The notes under the pieces are model-generated. The model saw nothing but the letters and a program-made list of their open reading frames with translations. It did not search any database and was not told the DNA's origin. Made by a program: the position numbers and the translations under genes. DNA of 64,000 nt from Candidatus Hydrogenedentota bacterium (GTDB taxonomy: Bacteria; Hydrogenedentota; Hydrogenedentia; Hydrogenedentales; SLHB01). The stretch is from positions 186,001 to 250,000 of the forward strand of contig JABWCD010000006.1 in the NCBI GenBank assembly GCA_013359265.1, read 5' to 3'. Numbering within the stretch: position 1 is the first letter of the stretch; the number at the start of each line of letters is the position of its first letter. Of the stretch, positions 7,885 through 16,951 are shown piece after piece.

Positions 7885-7945
7885 GACTCGAACCTACGAC
7901 CTAGTGGTTAACAGCCACCCGCTCTACCGACTGAGCTATCGCGGA
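7870..7945 (-). tRNA. tRNA-Asn (anticodon GTT)
   Basis: A complete cloverleaf of 76 nt on the minus strand: acceptor TCCGCGA/TCGCGGA, D arm GCTC/GAGC, anticodon stem and loop with GTT, T arm GTAGG-TTCGAGT-CCTAC, discriminator G and encoded CCA. Its 3' end overlaps the last 15 bases of the serine recombinase gene on the other strand. An intact tRNA at an island edge suggests that the element restored the tRNA end on integration. Confidence 0.95.
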
Positions 7946-8008
7946 ATTGTGCGCCGAATAGTCTACAAAACGACGGCGAGACGATGCAAATTCTCGGCCT
8001 GCTGCCGC

Positions 8009-8905
8009 CTAGAGAAGGCCCGCTGTTTTCATGTTTTTGGCAAGTTCTTTGCGCTCGTCCTTGGTGAGTTCGCGTTGGGGTGCGCGGACGTAGCCGGGAT
8101 CGAACCCGCGCAGGCGGACGCCTTCCTTGTAGCGCGCGACGAGTGCGCCGTAGTGGAAGGTGGCGCAGGCCTTGCAGAGCTTTTGTTGGCTGTCCCACGC
8201 TTTATCGAGGTTGCCCTTCTTCATGCTCCTGTAAATGGCGATGAACAGCTCGGGGACCACGTTGGCCGTGCTGGACACGCAGCCGGCGCCGCCAACGGCA
8301 AGCGCCTGCATCGAATATTCATCAACACCGTTGATCGCAACGAAGCCCTTGGGCACACCCATAATCATCTCGTTGAACGCGGTTATGCTCCCTCCGCTAT
8401 CCTTCATTCCGATAATGTTCTTCACGTCTTTCGCGAGGCGGTGCACGAGTGACGGTTTGATGACATTTTTCACGCAACCGGGGATGTTGTAGAGAAGAAT
8501 CGGAAATCCTTTGGCCGAATCCGCGACGGATTTGAAGTGGCGGTACAGGCATTCGTCGTCGAAGGTGTAGAAGCCGGGAGTGACGACGCCAGCCGCGGCG
8601 GCGCCGGCCTTTTGTGCATGGCGCGTGAGTTCGATGGTGGAGGCGGTGTCAAAGCAGCCGGTGTGGGCGATGACGGTCACTTTCTTGCCGACCGCGGCGA
8701 CCACTTCCTCGAGCACTTTCTTGCGCTCGTTGAGCGTCATGAGCGGACCTTCGCCGGTCGTGCCGCAGACGAAGAGGCCGTGCACGCCCTTCTTCGCGAG
8801 GAAATCAGCGAGGCCACATGCGCGGTCATAGTCGACTTTTTCGCCACCCTTCGTGAACGGCGTCAACAGGGCCGGGAAAATGCCGCCGATTTTTGACGAT
8901 TTCAT
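8009..8905 (-). CDS. DapA-family aldolase (dihydrodipicolinate synthase / N-acetylneuraminate lyase type)
   Basis: 298 residues from ATG 8905, which has AAGGAG nine bases upstream; the frame stays open further upstream but lacks family sequence. This is a class I aldolase TIM barrel that forms a Schiff base with a 2-oxo acid. GTTGEG (48-53) binds the carboxylate, Tyr139 lies in LLYNIP, and Lys168 in IIGMKDSGG is the Schiff-base lysine. The length is typical. Substrate cannot be assigned: lysine-biosynthetic DapA, sialic acid lyase and sugar-acid aldolases share these motifs, and no lysine or sialate genes are nearby. It is the first chromosomal gene next to the island. Confidence 0.88.
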   Translation of the reverse strand: MKSSKIGGIFPALLTPFTKGGEKVDYDRACGLADFLAKKGVHGLFVCGTTGEGPLMTLNERKKVLEEVVAAVGKKVTVIAHTGCFDTASTIELTRHAQKAGAAAAGVVTPGFYTFDDECLYRHFKSVADSAKGFPILLYNIPGCVKNVIKPSLVHRLAKDVKNIIGMKDSGGSITAFNEMIMGVPKGFVAINGVDEYSMQALAVGGAGCVSSTANVVPELFIAIYRSMKKGNLDKAWDSQQKLCKACATFHYGALVARYKEGVRLRGFDPGYVRAPQRELTKDERKELAKNMKTAGLL

Positions 8906-9165
8906 GAACAAGTACTCCTTCCGATCGGTGTCATAACCATTCGTGCCGCAACCTGTTCGGGGTTGGGCGATGGTACGGTTGGCCAATTGCCCAAGGTAGC
9001 TCCGCAAGGCGCGTCGCAGCCTGTTTCGCATCAAGTCACGACGACTAAGGCGGCGGAGACCCTGAGTCTCGTCGCGTACCCCAAAGACGGTTCCTAGTGC
9101 GCCGGAGAGAGTATACGGTGCGGAGCGTGCACGCGCAATGAATGGGGTCTGGTAGGATTGCGCAC

Positions 9166-10458
9166 ATGCGACTTCGAGCGTTGACAGAAATGGTTGAATG
9201 GCTTTGCGGCGGCAATGCTCGCGCTCGCAATCAATCATTCGATCGGCTCGAAAGGCGCCTCGCCCCACTTGCGCGCGTTAGTCTCTGGGTCATTTTGGTT
9301 TTCTCCGCGTCGCACGTATTCCCGAGGGCCGTGCATGCGAGCGTTGTCGCGGAGTACAGCGGCGGGCACACCGAGTCAACCGAGACCACTGAAACGTTTC
9401 CGTTCGTAATCAAGGACGTGCAACGCGAATACGGTATTAGTGTAACGGCGATCCTCGAATCGGGAGACGGGTTACTGCGTGTGTTAGACCCTGCTGGAAC
9501 GCAGATATACCAGCACCTTTGGGGAACGATGCTGAGTCAAGAGCGGGCGCCGCTTGCCGTTACGGCCCCGGGCACATACTCGATGGTCGTGAGCGTCGAG
9601 GATGCGCGGGGCGATTGGCGCGCGCGCGTTGTAGCGCTCCCGGCTACGTCCGCGTTGAAGTGGATGTACGTGTCCGCGGCGTTGCTCATCATGTTGCCGC
9701 TGGTTGCGGTGGGAATTGCGGTCCGCCGGGGAAGCGGGTTCCGGTTCGTCGCGTTGGGCGCGGCCATGTTCCTGGCTGCGCGGGTCGTGTGGTTCATCGG
9801 TGCAATTGCGATCGATATCGCCGCGCGGTTCGCGCTTGAAGATGCCATGCCCTACCTGGCGTTTCTCTGGGTGCAGAGCGCCGTCCTCGGTCTGTGGCAG
9901 GGCATTGCGGCGACGATCGGCGTGGTGCTTGTTACGCGCCTAGCCAAGTCCATATGTGAGCCCCCTTCACGGGTGATTGCCGCGGGAATCGGTTCGGGAG
10001 CGCTGGAGATGATTGCCATCGGCGTGCTCTCCCTGTTCGGGCTGGCGATCATGTTTGGCAGCGGCTCCAAGAGTGGCAAGGCGCGGTTCCTTCAGGCGTA
10101 CGACATGGCTGTCACACCGATTCTTCCGTTGGCCGAACCGGCAGTGCTTGCGCTGACGGCGCTATGTGGCGTGGCGGCGACGCTGCTGACCGTCTACGGA
10201 CTTCGGTCCCGGCGTTTCGGCCACGTTGTAGGTGGGGCGGCGCTTTTCGCCGCGGTGCTGACAGCGGTCAGCGCGTCACGGTCGGTTACCCTGTTCGGGC
10301 CGGAATCGAAGTGGGTGACGGTGGCTGTTCTTCTGCCGCTGGCCGGGCTGGCCGGGGCGCTCATCCGGCGAAACCTGCTGGATTGGGTGGACAGTCCAAG
10401 GGCGGGCGAAACCGCCTTGGACGCCTTCGTCCGAGAACACGAAGGCTCTGACAATTGA
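9166..10458 (+). CDS. Polytopic membrane protein of unknown function
   Basis: 430 residues from ATG 9166 with AGGA at a suitable distance; an in-frame ATG at 9142 is an alternative. After a basic N-terminus a hydrophobic signal-anchor (about 38-60) leads to an extracytoplasmic beta-rich domain of about 110 residues. About seven or eight hydrophobic helices then fill the C-terminal two thirds, containing several Gly- and Ala-rich segments. The protein ends in an acidic cytoplasmic tail. No enzymatic or transport motif is recognisable. The preceding intergenic region of about 260 bases carries the promoters of this and the divergent aldolase gene. Confidence 0.75.
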   Translation: MRLRALTEMVEWLCGGNARARNQSFDRLERRLAPLARVSLWVILVFSASHVFPRAVHASVVAEYSGGHTESTETTETFPFVIKDVQREYGISVTAILESGDGLLRVLDPAGTQIYQHLWGTMLSQERAPLAVTAPGTYSMVVSVEDARGDWRARVVALPATSALKWMYVSAALLIMLPLVAVGIAVRRGSGFRFVALGAAMFLAARVVWFIGAIAIDIAARFALEDAMPYLAFLWVQSAVLGLWQGIAATIGVVLVTRLAKSICEPPSRVIAAGIGSGALEMIAIGVLSLFGLAIMFGSGSKSGKARFLQAYDMAVTPILPLAEPAVLALTALCGVAATLLTVYGLRSRRFGHVVGGAALFAAVLTAVSASRSVTLFGPESKWVTVAVLLPLAGLAGALIRRNLLDWVDSPRAGETALDAFVREHEGSDN

Positions 10459-10495
10459 TCTGGAAAGTTTTCGCACTTCGGTTTAGAATGGAGCT

Positions 10496-10948
10496 ATGGT
10501 ACAAGTTGAGGAAGCGGTCGAGGCAGACCTAAATGACCTCTGCGCCATCGACCGGCTCGTGATAGGCAGTAGCGAACGGCGCAGTTTCCTTTCCAGCGCA
10601 ATTGCCGCCCGCCGGTGCTACAAGGCGGTGTTGGGCGGCGAACCCGTAGGCTTTATGGTCCTCGAAACCGGGCTTTACGGTCACTCGTTCATTTCATTCA
10701 TGATCACCCACCCAGGCCACCGTCGCGCGGGAGTCGCGTCAGCACTGGTGGACTACGCCGAAGCGCACGCGCCAACCGACAAGCTGTTCACGTCCACAAG
10801 CACGGGCAATACGGACATGCAACGTCTGTGTGAGTCGCTCGGCTTTGTGCGCGTCAGCAGCTTCGATAATCTGGAAGCCGACGAGTCCGAGATTGTCTTC
10901 CTGAAACAACTCGACAAGAAACCCGCCGCTGTCGGCGCGCGAAACTAG
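10496..10948 (+). CDS. GNAT-family N-acetyltransferase
   Basis: 150 residues from ATG 10496. The GNAT fold is shown by the N-terminal beta-alpha unit, GFMVLETGLYGHSFISFMITHPGHRRAGVASALV (acetyl-CoA loop HRRAGVAS, about 81-88) and the C-terminal LCESLGFVRVSSF. RimI-like proteins acetylate protein N-termini, but the substrate here is unknown. The gene stands alone, 37 bases after the membrane protein gene. Confidence 0.85.
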   Translation: MVQVEEAVEADLNDLCAIDRLVIGSSERRSFLSSAIAARRCYKAVLGGEPVGFMVLETGLYGHSFISFMITHPGHRRAGVASALVDYAEAHAPTDKLFTSTSTGNTDMQRLCESLGFVRVSSFDNLEADESEIVFLKQLDKKPAAVGARN

Positions 10949-11091
10949 CGAGTCTTCCCGAAATACCCGCAGGGCGACATGTGGCTCAAATGCCGTGCCC
11001 GAGACGGCCGCCGTTCGACATCGGTCTGATTCTTCCCACCGGTTCCTTGTCGAGCGGCGATAGTCCGGTCCGGCGCAGTCCACGTCTTGGT

Positions 11092-11955
11092 TCACCCACC
11101 GGTTTCGAAGCCCGGGTAGAGTGTCATTCCGCCGTCGACGAAAAGGGTCACGCCGTGGACGTAGTCGGAATGATCGGAGGCGAGCCATACCGCGGCTTGG
11201 CCGATGTCCTCGGGTTCGCCGATGCGTTTGTAGGGAATTAGTTTTAACAGGTCGTGGTATGCCTGCGGTGTGTCCCACGCTTCCATGTTGATCGGCGTAC
11301 GGACGGCGCCGGGGCCGATGCTGTTCACGCGAATGCGGTACGGTGCGACCTCCTGCGCGATACTTTTCATCATCAGCATGACGCCACCCTTGGACGTTGC
11401 ATAGTTTACGTGGCCCGCCCACGGGATAACCTCATGCACGGAACTGATGCAGATGATCTTGCCGGCCGCGCAAGACACCTCCTTGCGCACCCCGCGGCGC
11501 TTGAATTCGCGCACCGCTTCGCGCGCGCAGAGGAATTGGCCCGTCAGGTTTACGCCGAGCACAAGGTTCCATTGATCAAGCGTCATTTGATCGAATGGCG
11601 CATCCTTTTGCAGGCCCGCGTTATTGACGAGAATATCGATCGTGCCCCAGTCGGCGATCATCTTGCGGAACATCTCAACGACTTGGTCTTCTTTCGAGAC
11701 GTCTGCCTTGTGAACGTAGGAATTGCTCCCGCAGCGCGTGATCTCGTCCGCGACGGCCTGTGCCTTGTCGTCGCCGGTGACATAGTTGACGACGACGTCG
11801 GCGCCCGCGTGGCCCAGCGCGATGGCCACGGCTTTACCGATTCCCGACGACGCACCGGTCACCAACGCCTTTTGTCCTTTGAGCAACTTTTGGACCGGAC
11901 ACGCCGGCAGCACGGCCTCGGGCCATTGCGATTGAATCCACTGTAAGTCGGCCAT
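11092..11955 (-). CDS. Short-chain dehydrogenase, glucose 1-dehydrogenase-like
   Basis: 287 residues from ATG 11955 with GAGG upstream. Classical SDR: TGASSGIG (33-40) binds NAD(P), NNAG at 111-114, catalytic Ser about 171, and YATSK gives Tyr185 and Lys189. The C-terminal LFVDGGMTLYPGF is characteristic of Bacillus-type glucose 1-dehydrogenases, which oxidise beta-D-glucose to gluconolactone with NAD(P). An N-terminal extension of about 25 residues precedes the Rossmann fold. It is divergent from the DoxX-debranching-enzyme pair, so a link to glucose released from glycogen is attractive but unproven. Confidence 0.88.
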   Translation of the reverse strand: MADLQWIQSQWPEAVLPACPVQKLLKGQKALVTGASSGIGKAVAIALGHAGADVVVNYVTGDDKAQAVADEITRCGSNSYVHKADVSKEDQVVEMFRKMIADWGTIDILVNNAGLQKDAPFDQMTLDQWNLVLGVNLTGQFLCAREAVREFKRRGVRKEVSCAAGKIICISSVHEVIPWAGHVNYATSKGGVMLMMKSIAQEVAPYRIRVNSIGPGAVRTPINMEAWDTPQAYHDLLKLIPYKRIGEPEDIGQAAVWLASDHSDYVHGVTLFVDGGMTLYPGFETGG

Positions 11956-12133
11956 GGTTCGTTCCCTCAAGGTGGTCGTTTTGACGCACGTATATTCGGT
12001 GGGGCTGTAAAGAAAGGTCAGGCGTATCCGATTTGTTGGTGGCGTGGGAGGGCACTGACGTGGCTGACATGAACCTGGGCATTCCGCGAATGTACACGAC
12101 GAACGGCGGCAGACGCCGCGCAAGGGTGTAGAA

Positions 12134-12532
12134 ATGGGTCTCACACAGAAACAACTTGTCACGAGCTGGGTTCTGCAAGTCGCGGTCGCGGCGATCTTGT
12201 TTCAGACGCTGTTCTTCAAGTTTACCGGCTCGGAGGAATCCGTCTACATCTTCACCAAACTTGGCATGGAACCGTGGGGCCGCATTGGCTCCGGCGTCGC
12301 TGAGTTGATCGCGTGCGTGCTCTTGCTTGTTCCGGCAACCAGCACAATTGGCGCGCTGCTTTCGTTGGGCGTAATCACCGGCGCCATCCTCAGCCACGTG
12401 ACCAAACTTGGTATAGTGGTGCAAGACGACGGCGGTCTGCTGTTCGGGCTTGCACTCCTCGTGTTCGTGGGAAGCGCGGTGGTGTTGTTCATCCGGCGCA
12501 GGGAAATCCCCGTGATCGGGGCAAAGCTGTAG
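12134..12532 (+). CDS. DoxX-family membrane protein
   Basis: 132 residues with four predicted transmembrane helices (about 12-30, 52-68, 74-92, 98-118), an FKFTGSEES segment after helix one and GMEPWGRIGSGVAELIA before helix two, as in DoxX-like proteins. The family has been linked to respiratory or thiol-redox complexes, but its reaction is unknown here. The stop codon is one base before the ATG of the debranching enzyme gene, so the two are probably co-transcribed. Confidence 0.8.
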   Translation: MGLTQKQLVTSWVLQVAVAAILFQTLFFKFTGSEESVYIFTKLGMEPWGRIGSGVAELIACVLLLVPATSTIGALLSLGVITGAILSHVTKLGIVVQDDGGLLFGLALLVFVGSAVVLFIRRREIPVIGAKL

Positions 12533-12533
12533 C

Positions 12534-14501
12534 ATGACCGCGCATACCCAAACGCGAAGGAGCGGCGACATGGCGGTCCGGCTGAACACGCACGACGAAT
12601 GGCTCGAACCCGATGGACTTGGCGGTTTCGCCTCGGGCACCGTGAGCGCCATCCGCACGCGACGCTACCACGCGCTGCTGTTGACAGCGCGCACGCCGCC
12701 AACCGGCCGGGTCGTGCTGATTAACGGATTCGATGCGTGGATCACGACGCCGCGCGGCAATTATCCGCTTACGTCGCAGGTCTACGAACCTGGTGTCGTC
12801 TCGCCCAACGGGTGGGAACGGATCGAGTCGTTCACGTCCGAGCCGTGGCCGAAATGGCGCTATACCGTCGCCGATGGCCTGCAAATCGAACACGAATTGT
12901 TCGTGCCGCACGGCAGTTCCGCCGTCGTGTTGACGTGGCGCGCCATAGGCGACGCTGCGGAATGTTCGTTGTCCGTTCGGCCGTTTTTCTCCGGCCGCGA
13001 CTACCACAGCATGCACGCCGAGTCCGCGGCGTTTCATTTCGACCCCACATTGAACGGCGGCAAGGTGTCGTGGCGCCCCTACGCGGACCTTCCGGGTATT
13101 CACGCGTTGAGCAATGGGGAGTACATTCACGAGCCGCAGTGGTACCGGAATTTCATCTACGAAGAAGAGCGCGCGCGTGGGCTGAACTACGTCGAGGACC
13201 TTGCATCGCCCGGCGCGTTTCGGTGGAACCTCGCCGAGGGCCCCGCTGCACTGATTTTCGCGGCACAAGGCTACGAACACGTCCTCGGCGCGCCGCATGC
13301 GCCGGCGGAATCCATCGCCGAAGGCCTTCGCCATGCGGAATCGAACCGGCGGGCGAAGTTTGCGCATCCGCTACACAGAGCCGCGGACGCGTATATCGTC
13401 AAGCGCGGCGAAGGAAACACGATCGTCGCGGGCTACCCGTGGTTTACCGATTGGGGCCGGGACACCTTTATCGCGCTGCGCGGACTTTGCCTGTCGACCG
13501 GGCGTATCGAAGAGGCGCATAACATTCTTATTGAATGGGCGGGCGCTGTTTCCGAAGGCATGTTGCCGAACTTCTTCACCGACAGCGGCGCCGCTCCGGA
13601 GTACAACACCGTCGACGCCCCGCTCTGGTACGTTATCGCCGTTCACGACTACCTGCAACGGACGACAGGCAAGAACACCGCGGCCGTCGACGCCGCGACG
13701 TTGCGGGAAGCAATCGACGCGATTGTCACGGGATACGCAAAGGGCACGCGCTATCGCATCCAGATGGACGCGGACGGACTGCTCGCCGCCGGCGAACCGG
13801 GCGTGCAGCTCACGTGGATGGACGCGAAAGTCGGCGACTGGGTCGTTACGCCGCGCATCGGAAAGCCCGTCGAGATTCAGGCGCTGTGGATTAATGCGCT
13901 GCGCATCGCCAGTCAGTTCGCGGACAAGTGGGACGCGGTCTACAAACACGCGCTCGCATCGTTCGAGTCGCGCTTCTGGAACGAGAGTCATGGTTTTCTC
14001 TACGACGTGATCGATTGCGACCACCGGGATGGCGCGATGGACGAATCGTTTCGTCCGAACCAAGTTTTCGCCGTGGGCGGTTTGCCGTTTCGATTGATCG
14101 AGGGTGAACGAGCGTGGCGGATTGTCGACGCCATCGAGGCGAAACTGTGGACGCCCATCGGCCTTCGCACTCTCGATCGAGACGACGCGGACTACCGCGG
14201 ACGCTACGAAGGCGGCGTTGGCGATCGCGACGGGGCGTACCACCAGGGCACCGTATGGCCGTGGCTGATGGGCGCGTTTGTGGACGCGTGGGTGGGCGTG
14301 CGGGGCGGCACGGACATGGCGAAGCAGGAGGCGCGCACGAAGTTTCTCGCGCCGCTGCTGAGTCACCTAAACGCCGCGGGTCTCGGACATATTTGCGAAA
14401 TCGCCGACGCCGAACCCCCGCATATGCCGCGCGGGTGTCCGTTCCAGGCATGGTCCGTCGGTGAAGCATTGAGGATTCACCATGACATTCTCGGCGCATA
14501 G
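12534..14501 (+). CDS. Glycogen debranching enzyme (amylo-alpha-1,6-glucosidase type)
   Basis: 655 residues starting one base after the DoxX stop. The N-terminal beta-sandwich begins with NTHDEWLEPDGLGGFASGTV and RTRRYHALLL, typical of archaeal/bacterial GDE. The C-terminal alpha/alpha-barrel (GH133-like) contains GYPWFTDWGRDTFIALRGL (about 300-318), NFFTDSGAAPEYNTVDAPLW and TWMDAKVGDWVVTPRIGKPVEIQALW (about 427-452), which carry the catalytic acids. It removes alpha-1,6-linked glucose stubs during glycogen breakdown. No phosphorylase or branching enzyme is in the window. Its end overlaps only the extended, unlikely 5' end of the next frame. Confidence 0.93.
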   Translation: MTAHTQTRRSGDMAVRLNTHDEWLEPDGLGGFASGTVSAIRTRRYHALLLTARTPPTGRVVLINGFDAWITTPRGNYPLTSQVYEPGVVSPNGWERIESFTSEPWPKWRYTVADGLQIEHELFVPHGSSAVVLTWRAIGDAAECSLSVRPFFSGRDYHSMHAESAAFHFDPTLNGGKVSWRPYADLPGIHALSNGEYIHEPQWYRNFIYEEERARGLNYVEDLASPGAFRWNLAEGPAALIFAAQGYEHVLGAPHAPAESIAEGLRHAESNRRAKFAHPLHRAADAYIVKRGEGNTIVAGYPWFTDWGRDTFIALRGLCLSTGRIEEAHNILIEWAGAVSEGMLPNFFTDSGAAPEYNTVDAPLWYVIAVHDYLQRTTGKNTAAVDAATLREAIDAIVTGYAKGTRYRIQMDADGLLAAGEPGVQLTWMDAKVGDWVVTPRIGKPVEIQALWINALRIASQFADKWDAVYKHALASFESRFWNESHGFLYDVIDCDHRDGAMDESFRPNQVFAVGGLPFRLIEGERAWRIVDAIEAKLWTPIGLRTLDRDDADYRGRYEGGVGDRDGAYHQGTVWPWLMGAFVDAWVGVRGGTDMAKQEARTKFLAPLLSHLNAAGLGHICEIADAEPPHMPRGCPFQAWSVGEALRIHHDILGA

Positions 14502-14535
14502 TTCGACACGAAATGCAGTATTGGAGGTTGACGAA

Positions 14536-15477
14536 ATGAAATGGATTTTGAGAAATCGGTTTACGCTGGAAATCGCCGCGCTCGTCGCGTTGAACGCCGC
14601 CGTTCCGTTCGCGGCGATAGCCTCGACAACGGACTTCACGCTGAAGGAGGCGGGCGGCGGCAAGACATTCTCGCTCGCGGACGCGAAGGGCAAGTACGTG
14701 GCGCTGCATTTTCTGCTGAAAACGGAATGTCCGATCTGCCTGCGCCACACGCAGACCTATGCATCGAAGACGACGGCGTTTCCCAACGTGGTTCAGGTGT
14801 TCATCAAGCCCGATTCAGACGAAGCAACAATCGAGTGGGCGAAAAAACTATCGCCCGAGGAAAGAGCGAAGGCGCCTACCATCTACCGCGATCCGGATGC
14901 GAAGCTTGCGGACGAGTTCAATATCCCGAACGGCTACGCGTTTCACGGCGAAACGGTCCACTATCCCGCGTTGGTGCTGCTCGGTCCGGACGGCAAAGAG
15001 GTATTTCGGTACGTAGGTAAAGGCACGATGGATCGGTTCCCCTTCGAGAAATTCGCCGAAAAGATGGCTGAACTCACGCGCCCAGCGGCAGCCGGCCAGT
15101 ACAATCTCGGCAGCGGCGGCCTAGCCTTGCAGGGGTACGATCCCGTCTCTTACTTCAGCGGTAAACCGGCGCCGGGCAAGAAGGACATCGCGACTTCGCA
15201 CGCGGGCGTGACCTATTACTTCGCTGACGCCAAGAACCGCGACGCATTCCTTGCGGCGCCGCGGAAGTACCTCCCGGCCTACGGCGGCTGGTGCGCAACC
15301 GCGATGGCCTTGGGCAAGAAGGTCGAGATCAGCCCGGAAAACTACAAGATCACCGATGGCCGTTTGTTTCTGTTCTACAAGAACTTCATTTCCAACGCGA
15401 TAAGCGACTGGAATAAGGACGAGCCCAAGAACATCGCCGCGGCGGATAAGTATTGGCACGAATTCTCCGGCGAATAG
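14536..15477 (+). CDS. Exported peroxiredoxin-like and YHS-domain fusion protein
   Basis: 313 residues from ATG 14536, chosen because TTGGAGG lies just upstream and a signal peptide (about 1-28, ending AAIA) follows directly. Residues about 30-180 form an AhpC/TSA thioredoxin fold (LHFLLKTECPICLRHTQTY, with a CPIC motif). Residues about 195-290 match the YHS domain seen in copper- or metal-related exported proteins: GYDPVSYFSGKPAPG, TYYFADAKNRDAFLAAPRKYLPAYGGWCA. The joining of a redox fold to a YHS module suggests periplasmic metal or thiol handling. The substrate is not known. Confidence 0.83.
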   Translation: MKWILRNRFTLEIAALVALNAAVPFAAIASTTDFTLKEAGGGKTFSLADAKGKYVALHFLLKTECPICLRHTQTYASKTTAFPNVVQVFIKPDSDEATIEWAKKLSPEERAKAPTIYRDPDAKLADEFNIPNGYAFHGETVHYPALVLLGPDGKEVFRYVGKGTMDRFPFEKFAEKMAELTRPAAAGQYNLGSGGLALQGYDPVSYFSGKPAPGKKDIATSHAGVTYYFADAKNRDAFLAAPRKYLPAYGGWCATAMALGKKVEISPENYKITDGRLFLFYKNFISNAISDWNKDEPKNIAAADKYWHEFSGE

Positions 15478-15511
15478 GCCCGATGGTCCAAGCTTTGCAC
15501 CCTTACCCCGC

Positions 15512-15540
15512 GCGGCGCGGCCCTCCTCGGGTCGCGCCGC
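15512..15540 (+). terminator. GC-rich hairpin after the peroxiredoxin-YHS gene
   Basis: A 12-base stem (GCGGCGCGGCCC / GGGTCGCGCCGC, one G-T pair) with a five-base loop lies about 35 bases after the stop. There is no convincing U tract, so it may be a processing or Rho-associated stem rather than an intrinsic terminator. Confidence 0.4.
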
Positions 15541-15654
15541 ACCCGCGTTTCTCCGCCCAGCACTACGGCATCTTTCCTTGCCTGCCTGGCCGGTTGGCAC
15601 GTACAATTGGGGCGATTGCGCGCAAGGCCGCGGCGATAGAAAGGTGCGGAGTTT

Positions 15655-16509
15655 ATGCCGAAGTGTTCCATAGCATTAGTGTTCGTAACGACCGCGGTTC
15701 TGGTTGCGGGCTGCAATCCTCCCGAAACGAGCCAAGCGCCCGCGCCGGTAATGCCCGCGTTTCCGGCGGCGATGCCCACGGACCCCGCGGCGATGTTCGA
15801 GCAATGGAAGCAGGTCGTATCGAAACCCGAAGCGCTGGGCGCCAGCATGACGCACGTCGAACTGGCGCTCGCGCTGCGAGACCGCGCCCCGGAATACGTC
15901 GGGAAAATGATCGATCTCCTGGTCGATCCCGCGACCAACGCGCAGACGCGCAACCTGATTTTCATCAGCTTGGAGGTGGCGCAGACTCCCGAGGTATACC
16001 CGCGCCTCCTCGATCTGACCAAATCCGATGTTGACCCCGTAATTCGGACCGGGACCGTCGTCATGCTCAAGACCGCCACGGATCCGGCCGTCATCGCCCG
16101 ATTGCGCGAACTGACCAACGACCCCGAGAGGCGCGTGAGGATGGCGGCAATCATGATGTTCTCCGAGAACGGCGACGCCGAGATGCGCGCCGCACTTCAG
16201 GATTATTACTTTACAGACGGGTTGCCGCCGGAGCATCGGGACCGCATCGTCCAGTCTTTGGCGATAACACCGGTTTCGAGCGATATTCGGGTCTTCGGGG
16301 CGGCGGCGAACGACGCGTCGCTGCCGGAGTTCACACGACGCGTTGCGACAGGTGGACTGGGCAGGATTGCCGAGCCGGGATGTCTGGAGCCGCTCCGGCA
16401 ATGCGCCAACGGCGATAATCCGGCCCCGTTGAAGGAAGAAGCCGCCTACGCGGTCAAGAAAGTGGAGGAGAAGCTCGCGTCGACCCCGGCCGCGGCGGGC
16501 GCATCGTAG
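15655..16509 (+). CDS. HEAT-repeat lipoprotein
   Basis: 284 residues. The N-terminus MPKCSIALVFVTTAVLVAGC is a lipoprotein signal with lipobox LVAGC, followed by a Pro/Ala linker. The rest is a run of paired helices with HEAT/PBS-lyase-like spacing (DPVIRTGTVVMLKTATDPAV, DPERRVRMAAIMMFSENGDAE, LKEEAAYAVKKVEEKL). Such proteins act as protein-binding scaffolds. The partner is unknown and there is no operon link that would name it. Confidence 0.78.
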   Translation: MPKCSIALVFVTTAVLVAGCNPPETSQAPAPVMPAFPAAMPTDPAAMFEQWKQVVSKPEALGASMTHVELALALRDRAPEYVGKMIDLLVDPATNAQTRNLIFISLEVAQTPEVYPRLLDLTKSDVDPVIRTGTVVMLKTATDPAVIARLRELTNDPERRVRMAAIMMFSENGDAEMRAALQDYYFTDGLPPEHRDRIVQSLAITPVSSDIRVFGAAANDASLPEFTRRVATGGLGRIAEPGCLEPLRQCANGDNPAPLKEEAAYAVKKVEEKLASTPAAAGAS

Positions 16510-16588
16510 CCGCCTGCCCCGTGTGGGGACGCCGCAATTGTGGAAAACCGGGGGGTATGGTAGACTTAGGAATAACTATTGACGCGAT

Positions 16589-16948
16589 GTGGTGAGGACA
16601 GCGACCGTGCTCTTCCGAAAATCGTTCAATCGTCGGCAGTTCGAGGACTGCGACCCCACCGCGCCCCCTCGGTACGCGATTTTCAAGAAACAGTTTACTG
16701 TCCCGTTCGAGCGGATGCTCAAGGGCACCGTTTCCGAGCGGGGTGGTGTTCCGATTCGGCAGTTCGGCGTTTACGTCGACGGCGTGGTCCGCTTGGTCAC
16801 CAGCGGGGAAATGGTGGATCGCGAGACCTACGATGCCCTTATTGCCGCCGGGGCCATCGAGCCCGATCCCGACTATGTCCCGGAGGCCCCGAAGGAGGGC
16901 CCAAAAGTGCGAGTACTCTCGGTATTGGATGGCGGCATGGAGTCCTAG
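16589..16948 (+). CDS. Small uncharacterised protein upstream of the TPR glycosyltransferase
   Basis: 119 residues from GTG 16589; GTG codons at 16592 and 16607 are alternative starts. The sequence has mixed alpha/beta character with many Pro and charged residues, no signal peptide and no motif I recognise. Its stop lies three bases before the GTG of the glycosyltransferase gene, so the two are probably co-translated and may share a function. Confidence 0.6.
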   Translation: MVRTATVLFRKSFNRRQFEDCDPTAPPRYAIFKKQFTVPFERMLKGTVSERGGVPIRQFGVYVDGVVRLVTSGEMVDRETYDALIAAGAIEPDPDYVPEAPKEGPKVRVLSVLDGGMES

Positions 16949-16951
16949 CGC

